Positions 56,501 to 64,000 of a stretch of DNA of 64,000 bases are shown here, in pieces. The translations under genes and the position numbers were made by a program. The notes beneath the pieces were generated by a model that did not search any database, was not told the DNA's origin, and worked only from the letters and a program-made list of their open reading frames with translations. The stretch's first letter is position 1. Each line of letters starts with the position of its first letter. The DNA is from Macrosoma leucophasiata. Its lineage: Eukaryota > Arthropoda > Insecta > Lepidoptera > Hedylidae. The stretch covers positions 1,240,001-1,304,000 of the forward strand of contig JAWQUS010000002.1 in assembly GCA_036365455.1 (NCBI GenBank). The letters run 5' to 3'.

Positions 56501-59500
56501 TCAACACCAATGCAAATGCAAACTGTACGTTTTTTACAGCATAATATATCACTACAGAAACATGAAAAATATGTTTTACTAGTGGTAGAGCTCCACTGAT
56601 TACCTAATATACTTGCCGCTAAATGGTAGTGTTCAGCACTATCGTGTTCCGGTCAGGTGGTAATGTACGGCCCTGTAATTTCCGACACAGAGGCATAACA
56701 CCTTAGGCCTCAGGAGTGGTAACGCATCTGCATTTTGACCTCGGTCTTTGTGTGGGTGTCTATAGGCTGCAGTCATCACTTAACATCAATGTTAACTGCA
56801 AGCTTGTTTGCCACTTCCATAATATAAAACAAAAAAAAAAAAATGTCTGATTCCCATAGCAAGAGGAGTCAGACCGGCGCGGCAACAAGCGGTCGGCGTC
56901 GGAGGCGGGGCTCGACGAGGACGACGAGGACGACAAGCACGACGAGGTGCGGCTGTGGGAGGAGGGCTTCAAGGAGCGGTACTACGAGAGCAAGTTCGAA
57001 GTCGCCCGGGACAATATGGAGTTCAGGTATGGGGGGCATTAGCAGAGAATCACTACATATTATAAAGTAAATTCCCCCTATTTTTTTTTGGAGGATTTAC
57101 TGAGGAAGGTTTGTATCTGAAATTTATCAATATCGTACTTATATATACATAGTTACTTTAGATAGTTATAGACTAGTAGTTCCAAGGACGATTTTCCTCT
57201 ACTATTTGGAATTACAATAATAAATAAATGTCGTCCTACAGGACTGGCAGCGCGTTTGGCAATTTGCAAATGTTCATAGGCGACGGTGACCACTTACCAT
57301 CGGTTGGCGTGTGCAATTCACGTCCTAGAAATGAAACCTGTAAAAAAATTATAAGAGACACTGTGTTATGCTTCCTATCTCATTTTCTCTCACGTTAAAT
57401 CTTATGAATTCATGTGTCTGTCTCTTTTTCGTTTCACCAGAGAATATGTAATAATACTTACGTATAGAATGGACACTTCGACGTCCCACCCAATTTTCCC
57501 GCATCACCTAACCACCTCCCCTCTTATGGGCGACGGTGGTATTTTGTACGTGCTACGAACACAGGTGCACGTGTAAATACACGTCACTGATTGATGTCTG
57601 TGTAATAGAGACCAAATAAAGCGTTTGTACGGAATGTTGGCGGAGTGTCCGCGGTGTGGTTTCACGCCTCTTGCTGTGGCCAGGTACCGCGTGGCGCTGC
57701 AGTACGTGCGCGGGCTGTGCTGGGTGCTGCGGTACTACTACCAGGGCTGCGCCAGCTGGAAGTGGTACTTCCCCTACCACTACGCACCCTTCGCCTCGGA
57801 CTTCGTCAATATATGTGGACTGTCCACCAAGTTCGAGAAGGGCACGCAGCCGGTAAGCACCTACTGCTTGTATTTTTTGGCTCAAAAAGTAAAACCGAAA
57901 CTATAACTAAGACTCTGCTGTCCTTCTGTCTGTCACCAGTCTGTATTTCATGAACTGTTGTAGTTGGACAGTTGGAATTGTCACAGATGATGTATTTCTG
58001 TTGCCGCTGTAATATAATAATCCTAACTTGCGTAATAATCCTACTTATTTTACTAATATTATAAATGCGAAAGCGAGCTGAGTAAGCGAAGCCAGCGTGC
58101 CGCGGCAACGGTCGGCAAAGCGCCAGAGCCGAACTTTTGCTTAAGAAATACTAATTGTAATATTTAATTTTCGCAATAACACATGCCGGTGAACTTAAAG
58201 TTCACTCGCCGACCCTAAATCGACCCTAAATCAAAATTTGACGCTTCGGTGTGGGACTTCGGTAGCTTAGTGGTAAAGCGGCTGGACTGGTTATCCCGAG
58301 GTCGCAGGTTCGATTCCTGACCGAAGTCAAATTTTTCTTTCCGTTTTTTCTTTAATTTCTAAGAAATACTAGTGATTAACGAACTTTAACCATGGATATC
58401 TCCCAAACCATGGAGTTGTGACAAGAAGGGGCGCGTATAAGGAGGTTAGTTACCTCCCCCCATTTCCCCCAAATTGACGTCAGTTATTGGAACGTCATTC
58501 ACAGATTTCGAATATGTTAAAAATCAAAAAGGAAAAGAAAAATTCGACTCTCGGATGTGGCTTCGGTAGCTTAGTAATTAAGCGGCTGGACTGGTTATCA
58601 TCGCAGGTTCGATCCCTGCTCGAAGTCAAATTTTCTTTCCATTTTTCTTTAAATTCTCAATTCATTCGCATGTATTATTGTGAAAAATAAGATAATCAAC
58701 GTTGTTGTTGGCAGTTCCGTCCCCTGGAGCAGCTAATGGGCGTGTTCCCTGCGGCCAGCTCGTCGCATGTGCCCAAACCCTGGGCCACGCTCATGAGTGA
58801 CCCGGTATGTATTACTTACCATTATTATATTGTCTATAAAATAAATCGTAAAACAAGACACTAACTGTCTCGCTAGCCTAGTGGTAGCAGGCCACTACTA
58901 TTACGCCGAGATCCTGGGTTCGATACCCGGGTAGGGAGTTATCAGAGATAATGGTGTAAAGTCCTTTATCTCTGGTTCTATTGGGATTTTTCCATTTTCC
59001 GTTAAGCCGTCGGTCCCGGTTGCTATCGATAGGTAGCAGTCGTTAAACCTTGTCGGAGGCCTTATGGGCGGTTTGAAAACATCCGACAGTGGGTAGGCCA
59101 CGAACCCACCCACCTCCACCAATCCGCATTGGAGCAGCGTGGTGGAGTAAGCTTCAGGCCTCCCCCCCAAAAAGGGGAGAAACTCGTGCCCAGCAGTGGG
59201 ACGTATAATGGGTTGCCATTATTATTATGTCTCTCGTCAGCACGGGGTCCAATTTGAACCCCGGACCTTTGTCAGGCTTGCGCGGGGACATGGGGGGTCC
59301 AACACGTAGAGGCCCTTTCGAGAATTTGATCTACTTTGTAATGGGTTATTATTATTATTATTATGACATTATTAAAATCGGTGCGTTATTGTAGAAAAAT
59401 TATAAAAATAAAAAAGTGAAAAATTAAAAACAAAAAATGTTGATTTACATTAAAAGTAATTACAGTTTTATTCCTTGCACAAATCCCAACAACGTTTACT

Positions 59501-62500
59501 ATGCAAACTATTTAAAAAAAAACGCAATTTTAACGAAAATATATCAAGATTTCTTCCATTCGTCATTGATTTCGTAGGTATAGGTCGCGCCACGTAAAAA
59601 TAACGCTGGAAGAAAGTAGAAGGGATGTGTTCGCGCATCGGTACACTCGCGCACGAAAGTACTAGCCCTATTGGTTTATTTTTGATCTAGCTTTCGCTTG
59701 CGGTTTCGTGTATTGGTAGGCAGATTGAAAACGCCGCACCTCATACCACCAAATAGATCGATAAATCGTCTACTGCGCAGCTTGACCGCCAGCGTTCTTT
59801 TTACTTGGCGCGACCTATACAACACCATTGTCAACGGTGTATGAGCTGTTTGAGATCATTTCATAACTCGCAACTTTCGAATGGTGATATCTCAAAAACT
59901 ATTAATTATAGACTAGTGGTTCCAATGACGATATTTACTTTCATTTCATATACTTTTTGAAATCGCAATAAAAAATATTAGTCTAATACCCTATTACCGA
60001 TACCACAAAAAAAGAATGACTGAAATCGGTCCAGCCGTTCTCGAGTTTTGCCCTTAGCAACACATTGGGATTCATTTATATTTATATACTCGTAGATTAC
60101 CTTCTCAATTTCATTAATGATTACCCAGTTCTCGCCAATCATCGACTTCTACCCGACGGACTTCAAGATCGACCTGAACGGCAAGAAGTTCGCGTGGCAG
60201 GGCGTCGCGCTGCTGCCCTTCGTCGACGAGAACCGCCTCTTCAAGGCTCTGGAGCCCTATTACAAGGAGCTCACGCATGCTGAGAGTGAGTTTTGCTTGT
60301 GTAACGCTGCCAGTGAATGAAAAAGAATGTCCCATATTCTTTTGGTTTAGTCTTATATTGTCATTTTGTAAAAGAGAGAATGGAACATTCTGCGGATACT
60401 TAGTTTAATTTTTGACTATTTTGGATGATTATTTATTTCATTTTTAAGGTTTAGTTTAACATCTAAATCAACGTATCAATTATTCACTTATTTTTTTTTA
60501 TTACAAGAAAATTTTATTATTTTCAATTGATTCAATGAAAGGAGATCCGCCACTTTGTATGGGACATTGGTACATAATTGTACATCAATAAAACTTTTCG
60601 TCCTCAGACGTTACTACTATTTAAAACATATTTCACTTCATTTTAAAGTAAAATGGAAAGAAAAATTTGACTTCAGGCGAGACTCGAACTCGCGGCCTAC
60701 TGGGAATCTAGTCCAGCGGCTCTTTCAATTGAGCTACTGAAGTCCTGCCCGATTTGTCAAATCTTTCCTTCACATTTGTTGCATTGCTTTATGGTAGCAG
60801 CAGCGCCATTTATTGCCAACTATGCTAGTTAGGCAACCGAGATAATAGACTTTGCAGTTTATTGAATATCGTAAAGAAATATAAGAATATAATATATTTC
60901 ACAAGCATGTGTTAATGCGAAATAATTTAAAACAATTATATTTCACTTCGTTGGCGCGTGGGGTTCATGAGATATACCAATTTAAAAATTGTAAGAATGA
61001 AGTCGTTTCTCCGCCATTTTTTTTTATTTCGTACTAATAGGCGCTAATTTAAAATTGACGGTTCGTAGATTGCTATTATCGCTAAGAAAGTGATTTGTAC
61101 ACTAAATAATCACGCTTGTATCCACAAATACCTACCTATGAATGCTTTTCACTGAACACCGAGCACTTTTTTTGGCAAACTCCAGTCTGCTTTTGCAGAT
61201 TATAATAAATTGTTTACAGAAAAACTAACGAACACGATCATCTGACTTGAACAAAAACCTCTAGCACTACCTACGTATTCCAAATCGCAAAAGCACTCGA
61301 AATTCGTTTCAACAAGCCGAAAACAAGCCAGTAGTCAAAACACAGAGAAGTCACAGAACGCCAAGTGAATAAGAATAAGTTTTTTTTTTTTTTATACACA
61401 CAATGCAATAAACATCAACAAGGCAATAAATAATAGAGATAGCAAAAAGAGATCATAAATGACAACATATTATATTTAAGTAACTACGATAACGTATACC
61501 TATATCTGTAGAGATAATTATTACCTATGGCATGATGCATGTATGAGACCAAAAAAAAATGGCACCCACCTCAGCTAATTGCTGTAGTTGGCGCTACAGC
61601 GCTGGTATTCTGGTGGGGCCGTGAGTGACATTGCGAACCACAAGTCCTTCAGCGAGTTCCTCTGCGTGCCAGCATCTCCAGTTAAGGACCACGCCCCCGA
61701 CGTCTCGGGGGCAGATAGGCCCGGGGAAGGAGGATATTCCTTGACCCCCGAACCATCCCCCCCCCTTTTGTTGCGCTTCACGCAAGAGGGAGGGAGGGAT
61801 GATGAATGAACAGCAGAACCACAAGTCGCCCAAATTATGTGATGAATGACGTGACGTCAATCATCAATTTCGTGACGGACATAAAAAGGATGTGTCAACA
61901 TAGGCGGCTGTCACAAAATATCGATGTTTAAGAATATCGATCCATTGATCGGGTCACTTAGTATTTTGTGTTGATTTTAAAACCTAAATGAATGTATTTC
62001 AGTAAATCCTCATCTGGTTGTTGGCAAATTAAAATGAAATCTAACGTGTACTTTCACTTATTTTTCTATTTATTATCTAACCGATTTTTTTTAATATGAT
62101 TAATCGATACTTTCTGATACAATACTTATATCCTACGCCATTACATTTCGTTACGTTCCTTTCTACGCCATCATGAATATCAAAAGTACAGATTTTTTCA
62201 AAAACTGTTTTAAATACTTTTCCGGTGGTTTTCAGTATAATATTATACTGAAAAATTTACAGCTCTATGCGCTTAAATTTTATGTAAAGTATTTGTTCAT
62301 GTACAATCTATGTACCATTTTGGCTGATCTCCTTTGATTTGTAACTGATTGTTTGTTTATTCTACGTGATACTACGTTTGTGTTTTTTATGAAATGCATC
62401 GGAAGATAAGCCATTCCCCTCGTATATGGTGGCTTCATCTCTATATCCTGGGTGAAGGAATCCGTAAAATATTTTCTGATTTAAAATAAAAACATTAAAA

Positions 62501-63094
62501 ATGTAGTTTTGAGAAAAAAGGAGCTTTGATGAATGTTAAATAAACTTGCCTCTTAAAAAAGTTATTCTGTTACAATCGTCGAATTACCAGTAGACTTCTA
62601 TATAATCTATTTTAGAGGAATAAGGGTGTGCAAAGACAGAATTATAGGGCACTCCACATTGTCCGTCTATATATTAAGTATAGAGATAGCGATTCTCTCT
62701 GAAAAAGTACGATTTTTGAATCGATTCGATCCATGATTAAATCGATATCGAAAATAATCGATTTTTTGGTTCAAAAGATCTTCCGATTAACCGATCTCAG
62801 ATCGCCATCCCTACTTAAGAATACACTTAGCTTGGGTTGCACTAACACATTGTATATTATGTTTCTATGTTCTCCTAACTTTTTAATTTTTCTCTCAGAA
62901 CAACGCAACATCCGCGGCAACGACCGCCTATACGTGTGTACGGGTAACAAAGCGTACCCCTTCCTCCTGGCGCTATATGAAGAGGCGGGCGACACCGTCC
63001 GTCGTTTGATAGACTCCAACCAGCGCTACCCCTTCAACTGTTGCGGCGTCCGTGGTGACGTCATGCTCAGTATTGACAACGTCTGTATTGGCGG
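47555..63094 (+). CDS. XRN2: 5'-3' exoribonuclease 2, 3' partial, 14 exons visible
   Basis: Nuclear exonuclease that degrades 5'-monophosphate RNA, for torpedo termination by RNA polymerase II and rRNA trimming. Exons: 47555-47629, 48018-48257, 48832-49061, 49784-49890, 51788-51946, 52688-52815, 53992-54171, 54798-54992, 55734-55820, 56860-57026, 57684-57852, 58715-58804, 60129-60285 and 62899-63094. All junctions keep phase, giving 726 residues. Start [15 protein letters not shown] is the family N-terminus. Active-site motifs: [36 protein letters not shown] and [12 protein letters not shown]2CX4HX4C zinc knuckle (CDVC..H..C) spans exons 5-6, a feature of XRN2/Rat1 and not XRN1. Then [52 protein letters not shown] and [15 protein letters not shown]. 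The last exon ends in phase 2 at a GTGAGT donor; about the last quarter of the protein is outside the window. Confidence 0.97.
49088..49430 (+). repeat. CCCACTGCTGGGCACGAG retroposon copy
   Basis: From CGTCCCACTGCTGGGCACG through CTCCACCACGCTGCTCC to CTATCTATCGATAGCAACCG. XRN2 intron 3, 25 bp after the exon. Confidence 0.75.
49923..50330 (-). mobile_element. Helitron-like element with an A-tailed insertion
   Basis: GAGCTGTTGCCCGCGGCTCC end, and at the far side AAACTTTCGCACTTATTATA. A GC-richer block ending in 12 A (about 49985-50180) interrupts it and looks like a separate retroposon. Confidence 0.6.
50336..50620 (+). mobile_element. short TIR derivative of the 63.1 kb element
   Basis: Left end CATAGAGCAACACCGGAGG and right end CGTGTTGCTCT are inverted; the right end has about 20 extra bases after GGTGTT. 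The left 130 bp are nearly identical to 63117-63250. XRN2 intron 4. Confidence 0.82.
50962..51178 (+). repeat. R210 repeat, copy 2
   Basis: AATATGTAATAATACTACGT to GCGGAGTGTCCGCGGCGTG. XRN2 intron 4. Confidence 0.87.
51214..51492. mobile_element. 279-bp TIR element
   Basis: Perfect 24-bp inverted ends starting TTGGGCCCGCACCTTGTACA. The AT-rich interior has no frame of note. It lies between two R210 copies; no target duplication is obvious. Confidence 0.85.
51520..51730 (+). repeat. R210 repeat, copy 3
   Basis: ATAATACTACGTATAGAATG to GCGGATTGTCCGCGGTG, ending about 58 bp before XRN2 exon 5. Confidence 0.87.
52261..52400. mobile_element. MITE of the GGTGCA family, diverged
   Basis: Ends GGTAACACCAAAATGTTTG and CAAATATTTTGGTGCATCC are inverted. 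Interior AGAGAAGGATGT is shared with 14424-14543. Confidence 0.65.
52875..53077 (+). mobile_element. Helitron-like non-autonomous element
   Basis: TCCCTATTTTAATATTATAA to GCGGGCGAAGCCGCGGGCG and CTAG. An 18-bp extra piece (ACATACATACACATAAATA) breaks the core. XRN2 intron 6. Confidence 0.8.
53350..53638 (-). mobile_element. Metulj-like SINE, full length
   Basis: T-run, ATGTAATAAAAGTGG, GATGTCTGCAGC, ending CTCAACCACCAGT. XRN2 intron 6. Confidence 0.87.
53738..53968 (+). mobile_element. tRNA-like element (family Q), rearranged copy
   Basis: Flanked by CACCATAATTT on both sides (11 bp). tRNA-like module at 53811-53885 with GACTTCG/TGAAGTC ends and GCGAGTTCGAGTCTCGC T-arm. Its left flank and right end are inverted relative to the copies at 27659 and 60636. 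Confidence 0.78.
54189..54485 (-). mobile_element. Metulj-like SINE, full length
   Basis: GTGGCAAACAAGCCTGC to GGAACTCTACCACCAGT, 18 bp after the XRN2 exon 7 donor. Confidence 0.86.
54488..54744 (-). mobile_element. tRNA-headed SINE (family P) with repeated head
   Basis: Body CACTCACAGCCCCACAGTAG, B box GGGGATTGAACCCACG, then the A-box segment TCACACCGCTGGACTAACCG occurs three times in tandem. Confidence 0.87.
55000..55730. other. XRN2 intron 8, AT-rich
   Basis: A family Q2-like end (CTCGCGTGTGTTATTGCGAA) is seen near 55595, AGTCAAAGTCAAAGTCAAAG at 55321 is probably a decayed LINE tail, and ACACAAAACACACAATTATG pairs loosely with nearby TGTGTTTTGTGTG. Nothing else is recognised. Confidence 0.45.
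56085..56295. mobile_element. Helitron-like hairpin unit with GTCT repeat
   Basis: GTCTGTCTGTCTGTCTG, CGATTTTGACGGGACTTTCA, then a unit opening CTAGCTGCGCCCACGACTTC at 56210 and closing with an inverted hairpin and CTAG at 56295. Same layout as 27490-27980 without the insertion. Confidence 0.7.
56577..56843 (+). mobile_element. Metulj-like SINE ending at an XRN2 acceptor
   Basis: ACTAGTGGTAGAGCTCCACT head (short deletion) to CCATAATATAAAAC and an A-run ending at 56843, 16 bp before exon 10. Confidence 0.87.
57439..57658 (+). repeat. R210 repeat, copy 4
   Basis: GAGAATATGTAATAATACTT to GCGGAGTGTCCGCGGTGTGG, 25 bp before XRN2 exon 11. Confidence 0.87.
58130..58370 (+). mobile_element. tRNA-like element (family Q2)
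   Basis: TTTTCGCAATAACACATG end, tRNA-like module 58256-58329 with GACTTCG/CGAAGTC ends, GCTTAGTGGTAAAGC D-arm, loop anticodon GGT position, and CAGGTTCGATTCCTG T-arm. It may derive from a Thr tRNA. The repeat context argues against a working gene. Confidence 0.65.
58550..58690 (+). mobile_element. tRNA-like element (family Q2), second copy
   Basis: GGCTTCGGTAGCTTAG, GCAGGTTCGATCCCTGC, GAAGTCAAATTTTC, ending TTATTGTGAAAAATAAG. It lies about 25 bp before XRN2 exon 12 and has a shortened anticodon region. Confidence 0.65.
58868..59230 (+). mobile_element. composite: family T SINE and retroposon
   Basis: The tRNA-like head (AGCCTAGTGGTAGCAGGCC, GGGTTCGATACCCGGG) runs into TCTATTGGGATTTTTCC and then the CGATAGGTAGCAGTCG to CAGCAGTGGGACGTATAATG module and an ATT tail. 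XRN2 intron 12. Confidence 0.7.
60309..60545 (+). mobile_element. LINE 3' end fragment
   Basis: GCCAGTGAATGAAAAAGAAT, GAGAATGGAACATTCTG and CAATTGATTCAATGAA; same 3' end family as 43880. XRN2 intron 13, 23 bp after the exon. Confidence 0.7.
60636..60945 (-). mobile_element. tRNA-like element (family Q), copy 3
   Basis: Reverse tRNA-like module 60670-60745 (GCGAGACTCGAACTCGC, GCTCTTTCAATTGAGC, ends GACTTCA/TGAAGTC), then GGTAGCAGCAGCGCCATTTA and the CACAAGCATGTGTTAATGCG end. Confidence 0.78.
60946..62898. other. XRN2 intron 13, right part
   Basis: About 1.9 kb without exons. A GC-rich block (61560-61810, with a C-run and CCCCGACGTCTCGGGG palindrome) and a GATGAATGACGTGACGTCAA stretch stand out, but match no known family. 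The open frames on both strands of that block follow its base composition. Confidence 0.5.
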
Positions 63095-63116
63095 GTGAGT
63101 TACTACCTCCCATTTC

Positions 63117-64000
63117 ATAGAGCAACACCGGAGGGGAGTAGCCATATGCAGGCTTTCCCCTCTGTCAAAGTACAAGCCCAAATGGGCCTATACCTGTCGC
63201 CTAGATGTTTAAATGTGTGCGCGAAATTGTTTCTGTATTTTGTTAAAGTCAAGAAAATGAACTAGCTGGAAATCATATAAAATACATGGACTTACTTGAT
63301 CAAGTAGAACAATGCCGTGCAGTGATTTTAAATTTTGAACAATGTGGTGAGACATATGAGCAGGCCTTAAAACGTATATCAGAACTTGAAAGTGAACTTT
63401 GTGATGCTCATAAAACTATTTCATCTATGGAAGCAGTAAAAATCTGTAGAGACTCTATTCATACTCATAGTTTATATGATGAATTAGTCGGAAAGGCTTC
63501 TGAACCGAATAAAATTTGTAATTTACATCAAACAACCATAGATTTGACTGGTGATGATACCATTATGCCGTGTCCACTTTTTAGTAGTAGTAATCAGTGT
63601 AAAAAATATAAACGTCTTGTTAAAAAACATAAAAAGAAACAAAAGTTATTAAAATCTCAGAAATATACAATAAAATCTAATTCTAAGTTAAGGGAACAGC
63701 GTTCCAATTTATTAAAAAAGCTGGATTCCTATTGCTTTGAATTAGAATATTCAAAGCTCTCTCATGAGACTGACTTACAAGACTTACAAAGCCAATTACT
63801 CCAAAAGGAATTAGAAATCAAGTCAATTTTTGTAAAATATGAAGCGGCTCAGACTAAGCTTTCTCAGCATTTGCAGGAGGCTGGTGAGTTAGTCGACTTG
63901 GTAACATATAATGCGGAGAGATATGAGTCACTAACTAACAAATATTTAATTGCTGAGACTGATTGTCCTCCTACCTCTGTGCCTCAAATTGTTTCTCCCA
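63117..64000 (+). mobile_element. left end of a larger TIR-type element, runs off window
   Basis: CATAGAGCAACACCGGAGG and the next 130 bp match the short element at 50336 with few changes. After TGTTAAAGTCAAG the sequence diverges into a long open frame, suggesting the parent from which 50336 and 6680 arose by deletion. It starts about 20 bp after the XRN2 exon 14 donor. Confidence 0.7.
63286..64000 (+). CDS. coiled-coil protein of a mobile element, 3' partial
   Basis: 238 codons without a stop, from the first ATG after an in-frame TAA at 63244, to the window edge. The product is not recognised. Residues about 1-60 (YEQALKRISELESELCDAHK) and 135-205 (LQDLQSQLLQKELEIKSIF) have heptad-like Leu/Ile spacing, so coiled coils are likely. 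A strongly basic stretch (KYKRLVKKHKKKQKLLKSQK, about residues 107-126) could bind nucleic acid or direct nuclear import. TIDLTGDD near residue 85 fits a SUMO-interacting motif. Codon use is AT-rich, unlike the XRN2 exons, so it belongs to the repeat and not the host gene. It could be a Gag-like or accessory ORF; no catalytic domain is in view. Confidence 0.72.
   Translation, partial: MDLLDQVEQCRAVILNFEQCGETYEQALKRISELESELCDAHKTISSMEAVKICRDSIHTHSLYDELVGKASEPNKICNLHQTTIDLTGDDTIMPCPLFSSSNQCKKYKRLVKKHKKKQKLLKSQKYTIKSNSKLREQRSNLLKKLDSYCFELEYSKLSHETDLQDLQSQLLQKELEIKSIFVKYEAAQTKLSQHLQEAGELVDLVTYNAERYESLTNKYLIAETDCPPTSVPQIVSP

Noticed and set aside
58256..58329. Functional tRNA-Thr gene
   Set aside because: Cloverleaf is fair, but another copy with a shortened anticodon region lies 300 bp away and both share repeat flanks.
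61575..61860. Overlapping frames on both strands in a GC-rich block
   Set aside because: Open in several frames because of composition; no splice sites or protein similarity.

Overview
This is animal nuclear DNA from an insect, very probably a moth or butterfly. Host genes are split into short GC-rich exons, about 75 to 510 bases each, between long AT-rich introns. The introns are packed with repeats typical of Lepidoptera: about twenty copies of a Metulj-like SINE, several tRNA-headed SINEs, Helitron-type elements ending in a GC hairpin plus CTAG, mariner elements, and jockey/RTE-type LINE fragments. The order assignment is inference from remembered repeat families; no search was run.

Three conserved genes carry almost all of the host coding. 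(1) AMP deaminase (AMPD2-type), + strand, 8768-22006. At least fifteen exons are visible; the 5' exons lie to the left or are unrecognised. (2) Mitochondrial elongation factor G2 (GFM2, ribosome recycling), - strand, 44677 down to 23423. It is complete in 13 exons whose phases all join to a 763-residue protein. AMPD2 and GFM2 converge, with about 1.4 kb between their stop codons. (3) The nuclear 5'-3' exoribonuclease XRN2/Rat1, + strand, from 47555. Fourteen in-phase exons cover the first 726 residues and the gene runs off the right edge. GFM2 and XRN2 diverge from a 2.9 kb intergenic region that is mostly repeats, but it holds two copies of the 10-bp palindrome GTCACGTGAC.

Layout: 1-8767 is AT-rich and repeat-laden, with a decayed mariner (1304-2590) and one weak exon candidate (5813-5920). 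8768-22006 is AMPD2, with SINEs, a Harbinger-like MITE (13512-14095), a perfect 29-bp hairpin and a GC-AG intron whose donor was duplicated by a retroposon. 22007-23422 is the convergent 3' region. 23423-44677 is GFM2, holding a second mariner (24943-26100) and a nearly whole but dead LINE (about 39580-43060). 44678-47554 is the divergent promoter region, with an RTE LINE nested in an ATTCGAAT-rich repeat. 47555-64000 is XRN2. Inside its last visible intron, at 63117-64000, is the left end of a repeat with an uninterrupted coiled-coil reading frame that runs off the window.

The three genes work in different compartments: purine nucleotide balance in the cytosol, ribosome recycling in mitochondria, and RNA decay and transcription termination in the nucleus. 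Nothing suggests a joint pathway. The most interesting material is the mobile DNA and how closely it presses on splice sites, stop codons and promoters.
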